Assembly (NCBI GenBank): GCA_019114265.1
Contig: DXFV01000050.1
Location: 55,351 to 119,350, forward strand
DNA: 64,000 bases
Direction: 5' to 3'
Origin: Anaerofilum faecale
GTDB taxonomy: Bacteria > Bacillota > Clostridia > Oscillospirales > Ruminococcaceae
The number at the start of each line of letters is the position of its first letter. Position 1 is the stretch's first letter. A program made the translations under genes and the position numbers. The notes beneath the pieces are model-generated. The model worked only from the letters and a program-made list of their open reading frames with translations, was not told where the DNA came from and made no database searches. Shown here piece by piece: positions 1 through 9,285 of this stretch.

Positions 1-770
1 TACAGCGCGTGTTTCATGAAGGGATAGTAGATGTACATGTCGGACAGGCGGCGGTCGCCCACAAAGCCGTCCAGCACGCCGTCGGTGGCCATCACGAACC
101 CGGCAATGGGGCGGTTGCTCATGCCCACCATCCAGCCCTGCTCGCCCACCTGGAGCGGGAACACGCTGCCGGCCTCGTCGCCCTTGATGCGGTTGGTGAT
201 CATCTCCACGCCGCCCTGTGCATCGCTGAACTGCGCCACGATGCCGCCGTCCCCCGCATGGGCGAAGTAGACGGTGCGGCCGTCGTACACGCAGAGGGTG
301 AGCGTGCACTGCATCTGCATCGGGTCGATGCCGTCGGCCCGGGCTTTGGCCTCGATCCCCGCAAGGGCGGCGTGCATCGCCCCGCGCAGCAGCGCCGCGA
401 CGGTGGGGGGAGCGGAGAAGAAAGCGGCGTCCTCCTGCGCGGCCTGGCGCAGAGCGGCTTCGGCGCTGTCCAGCGCACCGTTCACGGCCAGATAGGCCCC
501 CCAATGCGAGAAGGAACAGCTGCCAACGCCGTCTGAAATGCAGGCGAGCAGAAGGCCCGGCTCCTCCAGAAGGCGCAGGTCGCTGTAGTCCTGGCAGGGC
601 ACAGGGGGCGTTTTGGCCAGGTGCGAGGCCCCCTGCTGGGAGAGGGCGATGGCGGAGAAAACGCCGTCCACCACCCGTTTGCCGGTCTGGGTGGGCGGCA
701 GGGGGAAATCCTCGGCGGGCGGCAGAGGGGAAACGGCGGTTTCGGGCGCGGCCGGTTTGTTCCTATCCAT
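1..770 (-). CDS. PP2C-like protein phosphatase, partial (C-terminus beyond window)
   Basis: Third PP2C (PPM) family member of the operon; about 256 N-terminal residues are visible. The family removes phosphate from Ser/Thr using two metal ions. Seen: the metal-binding PCQDYSD and SDGVGSC motifs, an SHWGAY segment shared with the 7615-9183 protein, and MATDGVLDGFVG. The motif reading GDDG in both paralogues here is GDGG, so one acidic position is lost; activity is therefore uncertain. ATG at 770 follows AAGGAG by 8 bases and lies 12 bases after the previous stop, so the two genes are co-transcribed. No signal peptide or membrane segment is visible, so it is probably cytoplasmic. Confidence 0.8.
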   Translation of the reverse strand, partial: MDRNKPAAPETAVSPLPPAEDFPLPPTQTGKRVVDGVFSAIALSQQGASHLAKTPPVPCQDYSDLRLLEEPGLLLACISDGVGSCSFSHWGAYLAVNGALDSAEAALRQAAQEDAAFFSAPPTVAALLRGAMHAALAGIEAKARADGIDPMQMQCTLTLCVYDGRTVYFAHAGDGGIVAQFSDAQGGVEMITNRIKGDEAGSVFPLQVGEQGWMVGMSNRPIAGFVMATDGVLDGFVGDRRLSDMYIYYPFMKHAL

Positions 771-782
771 AAAGCGATCTCC

Positions 783-1928
783 TTACTGGCGGCGTGCGCG
801 GCGCTTGGCCGTGGACGGGCGGCGTTCGTGGTGCGGGCTGCGGGGGGACGGAGGGGACTGCTGCTGTGCCCGCACGGCCTGCTGGTGGCGGGCGGTGATG
901 GCCTCCAGCTGTGCGATGGGGTCGTCGTCGCAGCCGGACGGGGCTTCCCCGACAGGGGATTCAGTGGGGGCGTCCTGCACGGGCTGTCCATACAGCTTTT
1001 CGTGGATGACCCGGCTGCGGCGCTCGATGCGCTCGTTCCATTGGCTCTCCTCAAACGGCTGCACGGCGGTGCGGCAGAGGGCCGCCGTGTCCCCCGCAAC
1101 GGCGACGGTGAGGTCGTCCGTGATGCCCTGCCGGCCCTCCTCGCCGGTCAGCGCGGCGGTCCAGCGCGCGAACAATGCCTCCACCTCCCCGGCGTCGGCG
1201 CGGCCGGAGGGCAGCAGCGCGGTGAAGAAGGGGGCGTATACCATGCAGTCGGTGTATGCGTCGCCCACAACGCGGTCCAGCAGGCCGTCGGTGAGCAGGG
1301 CAAAGGCGGAGATGTCCTGCGCACAGCCGAATTCCCACGCCTCGCTCCCGCTCTGCAGCGGCCGCACCGAGGACGCCTCGTCGCCCTTGTGGCGGGTGGT
1401 CAGCAGGCGCCAGGCGCCGTCGCGGGACAGCGCCACGATCCCGTCGTCGCCGATGTGCCCGTACCAAAGCGTGCCGTTGTGGTACACCGCCACGGTGAGG
1501 GTGGAGAAAAAGGAGTAGGCGAGCAGCTGATGATCCTGCGCATACCGCTCCACCGCCTGCTGCGACAGCGCAAAGGCCTCGGGCAGGACCTCGGCCGGGC
1601 AGCCGGTCTCGCCGGGGTGGGGGTGCTGCTGAAAAAAGACGGCCAGATAGGTCACCGCGACGTTCACCGCGATGCAGGAGCCGTAGTGCGACAGCCGGCA
1701 GCTGCCCACGCCGTCCGCCGCGGCGGCCACCGCGAACAGGCCGTCGGCGGTGTGCACAAGCTCGACGCGGCTGTGGTCCTGGCAGGGGACGTGCTGCTGG
1801 ATGTGGCTTTCGCCCTGCGCCGAGAGATTGAAGGCGAACACCCCGTCGCAGAATACGGACCGGCACACGGGGCGGGTGTGCCAGTCGGTGTGGGGGTCGG
1901 GGGCGGCGGAAAACTGCACAGACGACAT
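783..1928 (-). CDS. PP2C-like Ser/Thr protein phosphatase
   Basis: 381 residues. PP2C motifs occur in order: PCQDHSRV (about residue 50), AAADGVGSC (about 70), GHIGDDGIV (about 155) and a late GITDDLTVAV, which together supply the metal-binding aspartates. It presumably reverses phosphorylation by the kinases of the same operon. The last ~90 residues are a low-complexity Pro/Arg/Gln-rich tail ending in a basic run. AAAGGAGGAG precedes the ATG. It sits 41 bases downstream of the STAND-like gene and 12 bases upstream of another PP2C gene. Family assignment is firm; the substrate is inferred from context only. Confidence 0.85.
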   Translation of the reverse strand: MSSVQFSAAPDPHTDWHTRPVCRSVFCDGVFAFNLSAQGESHIQQHVPCQDHSRVELVHTADGLFAVAAAADGVGSCRLSHYGSCIAVNVAVTYLAVFFQQHPHPGETGCPAEVLPEAFALSQQAVERYAQDHQLLAYSFFSTLTVAVYHNGTLWYGHIGDDGIVALSRDGAWRLLTTRHKGDEASSVRPLQSGSEAWEFGCAQDISAFALLTDGLLDRVVGDAYTDCMVYAPFFTALLPSGRADAGEVEALFARWTAALTGEEGRQGITDDLTVAVAGDTAALCRTAVQPFEESQWNERIERRSRVIHEKLYGQPVQDAPTESPVGEAPSGCDDDPIAQLEAITARHQQAVRAQQQSPPSPRSPHHERRPSTAKRRARRQ

Positions 1929-1969
1929 GGAAGGCTCCTCCTTTGCGGGATGGGTGGGAAACGGCGGGG

Positions 1970-4477
1970 TCAGGCGGGCGGTTCGAGGTGCTGGAACTGG
2001 AGGCGCACCTGCGGCGAGAGCAGCGGCAGCAGCCGGTCGGGGGGCGGCAGGCGGTATTTATCGATCCAGGAAAAATCCTCCGTGCCGAGCGATTGGATGC
2101 GGCCGTGCAGGTGGAGGTAGAGCTGCATCAGCATATGCTGGCAGACGGCGCTCTCGGGGAACGGCTCCAGCACGCGGCACAGAGGGGCGCCCATGCAGCA
2201 GCCCTGCAGCAGTTCGCAGCAGGCGCGCGCACAGGCGGCCAGCGAGTCGGCCTGCCGGAAGGTGGCGGTGTAGGCCACCAGAAGCTGCACCAGCGCCAGG
2301 CAGACGCCGGGGCGGTAGGCGGCCGCCGGCTGCGGATCGGTGGAGAGCGCCAGCATCAGCTGGATCACGATCAGAAAATCGCGCGGCTGCAGGCGGTTCA
2401 GCCGGAGGAGCAGCGGCTCGGAGGGGGAGAAGGCGTTCTCGGCAAAATAGCTTTCCAGATACCACTGCGCCGCCAGCACCAGCTGGGACGAGACGCTCTC
2501 GAACTCATAGCAGTTGATGCCGGCGCGGGAGGGACAGATCAGCAGCGAATGGCGGCACAGCGCCTCCCACACGGCCAGACAGTCGTTCAGCTGCAGCCCG
2601 GTGCGGCGGCAGAACAGCTGGTTGAAGATCTTCTCGGTGAACACGCGGGTGCTGTTGGGATACAGCGCCCGGTCGCCCTCGAAGGCGGCGGCGCAATAGG
2701 GCAGATCCTGTTCCAGCGTCTGCACGGCCAGCTGCTGGGCCACCGTCCGGAAGGTGGCGGGCGACACGTTGAGCGCGAAGGCCTCGGACATCACCCGGTC
2801 GATGCGGTCGTTCAGCAGGCGGAACAGGGGGCAGGCGGGGTTGGCCAGGAAGGCCAGCCAGTCCTCCGGCATCGACAGCACCTGCGGGAGGAAGGAGTCC
2901 TCGGCCAGGCGCTTTGCCAGCGCGCCGCGGTCGGCCGCGGAAAAATCGCGCGCGAGGACGGCGAGCGCGGTGTCGGCGTCTATGCGGGGCAGCAGCTCGG
3001 TGTATTGCAGGCGAAGGCTGCGGAAATACATCCGCACCGAGTTGCGGGCAAGGTGATGGGAGGCCAGCAGGATGTGCAGGTGCGGCCACTGCTGCTTGAG
3101 CGCGTCCAGCGCGCAGGCCAGCTCCTGCGGGCTGACGGTGTATTCGCTGCAGTCCACACACAGCAGGAGCCGCCGCTGCCGGTGCAGATGCCGGCAGTGG
3201 GGGTAGAGCGCTTCGGCCACAGAGGGGTCGGCCTGTTCCAGCGCCTGGCGGATCGGATCGCTGTGCGGCGCGTGCAGATGCACCCGGCCGCAGTCGAGGT
3301 ACAGCGGGAACCAAACTCCCGGCTGCAGGCCGAAATGCCGGGCGAAGGCGTCCAGCGTGTCGTGCCGGCAGGCGGGGTCGTCCAGGCAGCACAGGGTGAC
3401 GGCCTTGAGGAAGCTGGTCAGGCCGCAGCGGTTTTTCCCGTACAGGCCCAGCATCAGGCAGCCGTCCTGGTCGGTGAAGAAGAGGGGATGGTCTGCGCCC
3501 GGGTCCACCACCTCCACGTCCGGCAGCACATAATAGCGGCACAGCGGCAATTCCTGCCCGTTGCAGTCCACGAGGGTGCCGCAGCGGACGGCCAGGGCGC
3601 GGCTGTACTGCGCGCAGGCCCGCTGCAGGTGCTGCGCCGCGCGCATATGCGCGAACAGGCGGCTGCCGTCCCCGTCTGTGAAGAGGCCGTCGAGGATGGC
3701 GGCGACCTGTTTGACCTGGCGGCAGGTGCCCGGCAGGGTGATGCTCTGCTGCATGCGCACCTGCATCACCAGCAGAAAGAGCAGCGCGGCGTCCTCGAAC
3801 GCGGCGGCGGGAAGGCCGCCTTCCGGGGTGGTGAAGGGGGCGAAGTCCAGATAATCCGCCGTCTGCGGCACGAACAGCCAGCCGTGCCGGGTGCGCAGAG
3901 GGTGGTCGTCCGGCAGGTAGCGGTCCAGCAGGGCGCTCAGCTCCCGCAGGCACAGCGTGCACAGCTGGTGCATCGAGCCGGGCGAGGCCAGCAGGGCGCA
4001 CTGTGCGGGCGGGCGCAGCGCGGTCTGCTGCAGGCACAGCACGAAGGACAGGCGGAACACGATCTGCGGCAGCGACGGGTTTTTGAAGGCGGAGCGCATG
4101 GCGTCCGTCACCCAGCGCTCGGCGGAGGGATTGCGCGCGCCGCCCGAAGCATAGGCGTCGATGTGGAAGGTGCAGTCGGGGTAGAGATCCCGCTCGCCGG
4201 CGGGGTCGATCAGGGCGCAGAACCGCCGGCAAAGCCGTCGGGCAGAGGCGTCGTCCCACTGGTCGGCGCCGTATGTGAACAGGTCCCGCACGGCGGCCGC
4301 GAGCAGGCGGAGCTGGTCCGGGCTGGTGACGACAAGGCCGCTCTCCGCGTGCTGCTGCAGGAGCCGGCGCATGTTCGGGGAGGTGCACAGGCAGGCCATG
4401 CACCGGCACCAGAACGAAAAGCTGTCCCGGCGGAACAGGGCGCTGTCGAAGCGGGCGGGCAGCGGAGCGTTTTTCAT
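1970..4477 (-). CDS. Large STAND/NACHT-like protein with degenerate P-loop
   Basis: 835 residues, no close family recognised. Seen: a P-loop-like stretch GLYGKNRCGLTS at about 344-355 in which the lysine of GK[ST] is Leu; a Walker B-like RRLLLCVDCSE with Asp442 and Glu445; a sensor-1-like strand HILLASHH near 469; and an NP-containing LANPACPLFRLL resembling the NACHT segment after the ATPase core. A Cys-rich N-terminus (SFWCRCMACLC) precedes ~300 residues of unknown helical sequence; the C-terminal ~250 residues look helical and repeat-like. STAND proteins act as NTP-driven sensing switches. I infer a related scaffold that may not hydrolyse NTP. The ATG follows AAGGGAAGG; the start is 50 bases after the pseudokinase stop. 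Confidence 0.5.
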   Translation of the reverse strand: MKNAPLPARFDSALFRRDSFSFWCRCMACLCTSPNMRRLLQQHAESGLVVTSPDQLRLLAAAVRDLFTYGADQWDDASARRLCRRFCALIDPAGERDLYPDCTFHIDAYASGGARNPSAERWVTDAMRSAFKNPSLPQIVFRLSFVLCLQQTALRPPAQCALLASPGSMHQLCTLCLRELSALLDRYLPDDHPLRTRHGWLFVPQTADYLDFAPFTTPEGGLPAAAFEDAALLFLLVMQVRMQQSITLPGTCRQVKQVAAILDGLFTDGDGSRLFAHMRAAQHLQRACAQYSRALAVRCGTLVDCNGQELPLCRYYVLPDVEVVDPGADHPLFFTDQDGCLMLGLYGKNRCGLTSFLKAVTLCCLDDPACRHDTLDAFARHFGLQPGVWFPLYLDCGRVHLHAPHSDPIRQALEQADPSVAEALYPHCRHLHRQRRLLLCVDCSEYTVSPQELACALDALKQQWPHLHILLASHHLARNSVRMYFRSLRLQYTELLPRIDADTALAVLARDFSAADRGALAKRLAEDSFLPQVLSMPEDWLAFLANPACPLFRLLNDRIDRVMSEAFALNVSPATFRTVAQQLAVQTLEQDLPYCAAAFEGDRALYPNSTRVFTEKIFNQLFCRRTGLQLNDCLAVWEALCRHSLLICPSRAGINCYEFESVSSQLVLAAQWYLESYFAENAFSPSEPLLLRLNRLQPRDFLIVIQLMLALSTDPQPAAAYRPGVCLALVQLLVAYTATFRQADSLAACARACCELLQGCCMGAPLCRVLEPFPESAVCQHMLMQLYLHLHGRIQSLGTEDFSWIDKYRLPPPDRLLPLLSPQVRLQFQHLEPPA

Positions 4478-4527
4478 GAAGATCCTTCCCTTCTGGGTGG
4501 AATGGGAACCGGCGCGGGCGGCAGCCG

Positions 4528-5481
4528 TCAGGACAGTTCGATCTGCGGCCCGAACGAGGAGGAGAGCACGCTGTACCAGGTTTGGAAATCCAGCAGGCCG
4601 TATTTGTAGCTGCTGCGCCCGCAGTAGTCGAACACCCGCTCAAACGCCCGGTCCACGGCCGGCGGACAGGCGGCCAGCATTCTCCGCGCCGCGAGGGCCC
4701 CCGCGCTGGAGGGGCTGAAATAGATGCTGCGGCCGTCGCAGATGTTGGCGGCCAGAACGTCGGCGCTGCTTTCCTCCTCCAGCGCAAAGGGGTGGCGGTC
4801 TGTCAGGACGCGGAAGAGCAGCATGGCCAGGTAGAAAAAATCGCTCTCGTTGCTGAAATACACCGGCGGGCTGCACAGCAGCGCGTCGGGAGAGAGATAC
4901 TGCGCCTCGGTGGGCACGCCCGCGCGCTCGGCCTTGGCGCTGTCCGGGTGGCACTGGTCGAACCCAACAAACAGCACATCGCCCTCCTCGCTGCCCAGAA
5001 AGCTGGACAGCGGGGCGGCGCCCACATACTGGCCCGCCTGGCAGATCTGCGCAAAGACCCGCACGATGCCGCGCGCCAGCGCCAGGCGCGTCTGCGGCGC
5101 GGGGCGGATGTCCCGCAGCAGCGCGGGCAGCGGGCGGCAGGTTTTCAGAAGGTCGCTGCAGGGGGCCAGATAGCCGCAGGGGGAGTCGTCCGGCGCCTGG
5201 GTGGGATACAGCGCCTCGTAGCTGAAAAGCACCTCGGCGCGGCGCCGGGGCGGCTCCTGCAGCAGCGACGGGATGGGGGAGGAGACGCTCAGCTCCGGCG
5301 GCTGGCGCAGGGCGCTGCCGAACACATAGGGCTCGTGGGCGGTGCCGGGCGGGAACAGCGCCAGCACCAGGGACGCTTCGCCCGCCGCACGGCAGAACTG
5401 CGCCCCGTCCTGGCGGACCAGGAGAGTGCGTTCGGGCCGGAACGCCTCCTGCCGGGCGGTGTAGTAGACCGGTTGTTTCAT
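4528..5481 (-). CDS. Kinase-like protein, probable pseudokinase
   Basis: 317 residues. It aligns by eye with the kinases at 6341-7561 and 9286-10509, but the catalytic positions are changed: no glycine loop is visible, the ATP-lysine strand LALKLY is LVLALF, the catalytic-loop GD..N is GAAPLSS, and the DxD of the activation segment is VGFDQ. The fold landmarks remain, including SPDALL (for APEL) and SDFFYLAMLLFRVLTDRHPF, the F-helix Asp plus the HPF signature shared by all kinases of the operon. It also lacks their zinc cassette. I infer an allosteric or scaffold subunit. ATG at 5481 was chosen because AAGGAGG lies just upstream; a longer reading back to 5568 lacks such a site. Confidence 0.6.
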   Translation of the reverse strand: MKQPVYYTARQEAFRPERTLLVRQDGAQFCRAAGEASLVLALFPPGTAHEPYVFGSALRQPPELSVSSPIPSLLQEPPRRRAEVLFSYEALYPTQAPDDSPCGYLAPCSDLLKTCRPLPALLRDIRPAPQTRLALARGIVRVFAQICQAGQYVGAAPLSSFLGSEEGDVLFVGFDQCHPDSAKAERAGVPTEAQYLSPDALLCSPPVYFSNESDFFYLAMLLFRVLTDRHPFALEEESSADVLAANICDGRSIYFSPSSAGALAARRMLAACPPAVDRAFERVFDYCGRSSYKYGLLDFQTWYSVLSSSFGPQIELS

Positions 5482-5536
5482 ACGGAAAACCTCCTTGCGC
5501 GCTGCAAAAGCAGGCGGCGCCGTACCGGGGGAGCGC

Positions 5537-6331
5537 TCACAGCAAAACGCCCTCTCTCTGCGCGGCAAATTTCATCATCCGGGGGATCTCGTCGAGGGGC
5601 GGATGCAGGTGGGTGGCCTGCATCTCCTGCTCGGTGCGGGCAAAAAAGGTGCGCTGGATCGGCTCCCGGCGGCCGTCCGGCGGCAGGTCGTTGGTCACAT
5701 CCACGAACAGCTGCCGCCGGTCCAGCTGCACCAGGTTCCAGGCATGCCCGCCGGAGGGGCTGTCCCGCAGGCTGCCCACCACCACGATGCAGCGCAGGCC
5801 GCACAGGTCGCACAGGTGCTTGAAGGCCAGCGCGATGCCCTCGCACACGGCGATCCGGTTGTGAAAGACCCCGGCAAGCGAGTGGGAGGCGAGGCTGATG
5901 TCGCGGTAGGTGACATTGGCCGCCACGATGTCGTGCAGCCACAGCGCCTTTTTTTCTTCGCTGAGCGGCGTTTGCGGCAGCAGCGCCAGCGCGCGGCGGC
6001 CCCAGTCCTCGCATTCCCGCAGCAGGGCGGCGACCACCTGTTCGGGATACAGGCTGCGGATGCGCAGCTGCGCGGTGGGGAGCAGCGGGGAGAACCGCTT
6101 TTCCAGGCTGCTGTAATCGAGGTAAAAGAGGGCGGGATTGTCCAGATGCAGCGCCGAGCAGACGCGGGACAGGCCGTCTGCGGAGAGGTTCGGGATGGTG
6201 GACGCGGGCAGCAGACGGTAGCCCTGCTGCACGAGCGCGTCGTATGCCGTCTGCTCCCGGGCAGACAGAAGGCTCCGGTAATATTGCAGGGGAGGCGGGC
6301 TGCCGGTCTGCAGCGGGTTGGTCTGGAGCAT
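5537..6331 (-). CDS. Transglutaminase-like cysteine protease-fold protein
   Basis: 264 residues. The C-terminal half carries the transglutaminase-like core with its catalytic triad: Cys163 in AVCEGIALAF, His196 in GGHAWN and Asp211 in LFVDVTND. The spacing fits bacterial transglutaminase/protease-like domains, which usually cleave peptide bonds. The N-terminal ~110 residues are unassigned. No signal peptide is visible, so a cytoplasmic target is expected, unlike most secreted members of this fold. Start ATG 6331 follows GAGGTG; the gene lies 9 bases after the kinase stop and 55 bases before the pseudokinase. It could be the effector or processing enzyme of the cluster; that is inference. Confidence 0.75.
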   Translation of the reverse strand: MLQTNPLQTGSPPPLQYYRSLLSAREQTAYDALVQQGYRLLPASTIPNLSADGLSRVCSALHLDNPALFYLDYSSLEKRFSPLLPTAQLRIRSLYPEQVVAALLRECEDWGRRALALLPQTPLSEEKKALWLHDIVAANVTYRDISLASHSLAGVFHNRIAVCEGIALAFKHLCDLCGLRCIVVVGSLRDSPSGGHAWNLVQLDRRQLFVDVTNDLPPDGRREPIQRTFFARTEQEMQATHLHPPLDEIPRMMKFAAQREGVLL

Positions 6332-6340
6332 GGGAACACC

Positions 6341-7561
6341 TCACGGATGGGCCGGGACCGTCTCGGACGGCCGGGGCAAAAAGCGGCCGCAGTGGGTGCA
6401 GAACATCCCCAGCATCGGCTGGCCGCAGTGGGGGCACACCGAGGCGGCGGGCTGCAGCCCCACCTGTGCGGCGGGGTCGGACGGGGGCGTGCAGGCGCAC
6501 CAGGGGCAGGCGGACAGGTGCGGGGGATACACGTGTTCCCGGTCGCGGGGGCAGACGCGCAGGTCGCTGCCGGCAAGCTCCCGCAGGGCGCGGGCCCATT
6601 CCCCGGCGGAGGGGCGCAGCGGGATCGAGTCGGGCAGCGTCTCGGCGGTGTAGCCGAAGGCGCGGCGGAACAGCTGCTGTATCCCCGCCGGCACCAGCTC
6701 CAGGGCAGGGGCGTCCTGCGGCAGCGCATAGCCGGGCACCTGCCGCACGAAGGGGCAGATCCCTTCCGCGATGGCGCGGTCGGGAGAGGGGATGTCGTCG
6801 GACGGCAGATCGCGGCGCAGCGTGCGGAAATGGAAGGGGTGGTAGTTCTTGAACAGCAGCATGAACACCAGCACCGCCAGCGAGAAGCAGTCGGTGGACC
6901 GGCTCATGGAGACCGCGTCCAGCCCGCCCTGCAGTTCGGGCGCGAGGAAGTCGGGGAAGCCCACCGTGCAGGGGAACCGGGCGCCGGTTTGGGGGTCGGT
7001 GACGTCGGCCGAGTCCAGATCGAAAAAGACGACGGTGTTGTCGGCCTGCACGCTGATGTTGCAGTTGTTGAGGTCCCCCAGCACCAGGCCGCGGCGGTGG
7101 AAGCAGTCCACGGCAGAGCACAGGTTGGCCGCGATGGCCGCCGCGGTGCGCCAGCCGGAGGAGCGGAGGAAGGAAGTGCGGGACGCCGCCGCCTCGCCGT
7201 ACAGCATCCGCTGCACCTGGTAGAGCGGTCTGCACGCGCCGATGCGCGGCATCAGGAACCCGCAGGCGCGGCCGTCCGCGTCGTAGACGATCTGCTGCGG
7301 GACCGCCGCCAGAAAGCCCTCCGCGCGGCAGGGGAGCTGCATCCCGATCAGGGCGGACAGCTTGGCCTCGATGCGGGGGGCGGGCTGGTGGTACAGCTTG
7401 AGGGCCAGCTCCGGGTGCTCCTGCACCAGATAGACGCTGCCCTCCCCGCCCCGGCCGATCCGCTCGGCGGGGCGGTATCTGCGCCCGTCCTGCCCGGCGA
7501 CGAAGGCGGGAGCCGGACGCTCCGGGGGCGGCGGGGCGGACAAAGAGATCGAGGGATTCAT
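6341..7561 (-). CDS. Protein kinase with C-terminal zinc ribbons
   Basis: 406 residues. Kinase domain: glycine loop GRGGEGSVY (~37-45), ATP-lysine Lys55 in LALKLY, catalytic loop GDLNNCN with Asp163, metal Asp in FFDLDS (~181), APEL-like LAPELQ, and the HPF signature. The C-terminus carries the cassette C-x5-H-V-Y-x6-CPWC found in all three active-looking kinases here, then a second double CxxC pair (CPHCGQ and CTHCGR). Zinc-ribbon-fused kinases are the kinase arm of TerY-P triads. ATG 7561 follows AAAGGTGG. It lies 53 bases after the PP2C gene and 9 bases before the transglutaminase gene. Confidence 0.85.
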   Translation of the reverse strand: MNPSISLSAPPPPERPAPAFVAGQDGRRYRPAERIGRGGEGSVYLVQEHPELALKLYHQPAPRIEAKLSALIGMQLPCRAEGFLAAVPQQIVYDADGRACGFLMPRIGACRPLYQVQRMLYGEAAASRTSFLRSSGWRTAAAIAANLCSAVDCFHRRGLVLGDLNNCNISVQADNTVVFFDLDSADVTDPQTGARFPCTVGFPDFLAPELQGGLDAVSMSRSTDCFSLAVLVFMLLFKNYHPFHFRTLRRDLPSDDIPSPDRAIAEGICPFVRQVPGYALPQDAPALELVPAGIQQLFRRAFGYTAETLPDSIPLRPSAGEWARALRELAGSDLRVCPRDREHVYPPHLSACPWCACTPPSDPAAQVGLQPAASVCPHCGQPMLGMFCTHCGRFLPRPSETVPAHP

Positions 7562-7614
7562 CGGATCCACCTTTCTGTAAGATTTCACAGGATCGGCTGG
7601 AGCGGTTCGGCGGC

Positions 7615-9183
7615 TCAGTCGTAGAAGAGCAGCTCCGCGGGCAGCGCGTCGCGCACATCCACCCGGCGGACAAAGCGCGTGCCGCACCGCAGGCAGAAGA
7701 AAGCGCCGCTCTGTCTGGCGCCGGTCCAGAACCAGCGGTTGCAGTGCCTGCAGTACAGGAGGGTGCCGCGGCGGGGGATGTTGCGGTCGTAGTAGTCCCA
7801 GCTTTTCCCGGGCGGCAGCAGATAGAGGGATTCGGGCTGGCGGTCCGGCAGCAGGAACACAGACGGGGAGACCTCGGTCCAGAGGGTCTCGGCGCTGCCG
7901 GTGAACCGCCCCAAAAAGGAGGGCCGCGGCGTGCCGGCGCGGGGGACGGCCCTTTTGGGGGCGGGGCCGTTCGGGGGCGGCGCTGTGCGGGCAGAGGCCC
8001 CGCGGCTGGCGGCATACGAGCCAAGGCTGGTGGGGCGGGCGGCTTTGCGGGGCGGGGCGTCGGGGGCCGCCGGCGCGGCCGGCGCTTCCGGTGCGGGCGC
8101 GGGCGGGGCGGCCGGCTCCTGCTGCGGGGCGGCGGGCTGTGTTCCATACAGCTTTTCGTGCACCTGCCGGGCATAGGCGGCGGTGTCTTCGTCCCACTTT
8201 TTCTGGTCGAAAACGGGGCGCACGCCGTTGTTCATCAGCAGGTTGTTGGTCACGGCCAGCAGGGTGATGTCGTCGGTGACCTGGCGGCGGTACCCGTCCG
8301 AAAGCAGCGTTTCGCGCAGCTTGTCCAGCACCTGCCGGGCGTTCTCCCCGGGGGTTTCGCCGTCTGCGCACAGCGGATACAGCACAGACTCCATGAACGG
8401 ATAGTACACGCGGCTGTGGTGCGCCGCGCTGTCCACAAAGCTGTCCAGCACGCCGTCGGTGGCCATGAGAAAACCGCTGATGTCCTCGTTGATGGTGACG
8501 CCCACCTGCCATTTGTCGGGGCCGATCTGGAGCGGGCAGACGCTGGACGCCTCCTCCCCTTTCATGCGGGAGGTGGTCATCCCGTAGCTCCCGTCGGCTT
8601 GCTGGGCGACGATGCCGTCGTCGCCGGCGTGGCCGTACAGGAGGGTCTTTCCGTCGTAGATCGCCACCGTGAGGGTGGACTGGAAGCTGTACGAAAGCCG
8701 CTGCATCTCGGCGGCCTTGTCCTCCACGGCCTCCAAAGCGGCCGAAAAGGCTTCGCGCATCATCCGCCCGCCCTCCTGCGAGCTGGCCATGCCGCGGGGG
8801 CGGCCGTCCTCGCCGGGCGCGAGCAGCGCCTCTTTCAGGAAGGAGAGGGCGCGCTCCACCGCCGTATAGGCCCCCCAGTGGGACAGAGCGCAGCTTCCCA
8901 CGCCGTCGGCGACGGCGGCCACCAGGATCTGCAGCTCCTCGATGTAGAGGTAGTTGCAGTAGTCCTGGCAGGGAATGTTTTTCTTTTCGTGCGAGGCCCC
9001 CTGCAGCGACAGCGCCACCACGCTGAACATGCCGTTGCCGTAGCTGTCGGCGCGGCCGGTCTGGGCGGGGGGGTCCGACGCGGTCTGCGCGGGGTCGGCG
9101 GGCGGTGCGGGAGGGTCTGGTTGGGCGTCCGGATGGGACGGCGCCTCGGAAGCCGGGCGGGCTTGCTCAAAGTGATCGTTCAT
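7615..9183 (-). CDS. PP2C-like phosphatase with C-terminal zinc ribbon
   Basis: 522 residues. N-terminal ~60 residues are Pro/Ala-rich. The PP2C domain follows with NIPCQDYCN, AVADGVGSCALSHWGA, YGHAGDDGIV and VTDDITLLAV, so the metal ligands are intact. A ~70-residue Pro/Ala linker then leads to a C-terminal zinc ribbon (YCRHCNRWFW and FCLRCGTRF, CxxC twice). The zinc module may dock it to the zinc-ribbon kinases next door; that is inference. ATG 9183 is preceded by TGGAGG; an in-frame extension to 9258 has no ribosome site. Co-oriented between kinase genes, 102 bases after one and 53 before the next. Confidence 0.85.
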   Translation of the reverse strand: MNDHFEQARPASEAPSHPDAQPDPPAPPADPAQTASDPPAQTGRADSYGNGMFSVVALSLQGASHEKKNIPCQDYCNYLYIEELQILVAAVADGVGSCALSHWGAYTAVERALSFLKEALLAPGEDGRPRGMASSQEGGRMMREAFSAALEAVEDKAAEMQRLSYSFQSTLTVAIYDGKTLLYGHAGDDGIVAQQADGSYGMTTSRMKGEEASSVCPLQIGPDKWQVGVTINEDISGFLMATDGVLDSFVDSAAHHSRVYYPFMESVLYPLCADGETPGENARQVLDKLRETLLSDGYRRQVTDDITLLAVTNNLLMNNGVRPVFDQKKWDEDTAAYARQVHEKLYGTQPAAPQQEPAAPPAPAPEAPAAPAAPDAPPRKAARPTSLGSYAASRGASARTAPPPNGPAPKRAVPRAGTPRPSFLGRFTGSAETLWTEVSPSVFLLPDRQPESLYLLPPGKSWDYYDRNIPRRGTLLYCRHCNRWFWTGARQSGAFFCLRCGTRFVRRVDVRDALPAELLFYD

Positions 9184-9285
9184 AAGCAACCTCCATAAAA
9201 CAGCGGCGGGTCCTCGTTCCCGGGGCGCGCCATGCGGCGCAAAGGAGGCGTTGCGCACGGAGATAGCGGCCCGGCGGGAAGGAGG

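Noticed and set aside
1943..4609. Very long open frame on the plus strand opposite the STAND-like gene
   Set aside because: It is antisense to a better-supported gene, low in hydrophobic blocks and rich in Gln/Ala/Gly; high G+C makes such frames common.
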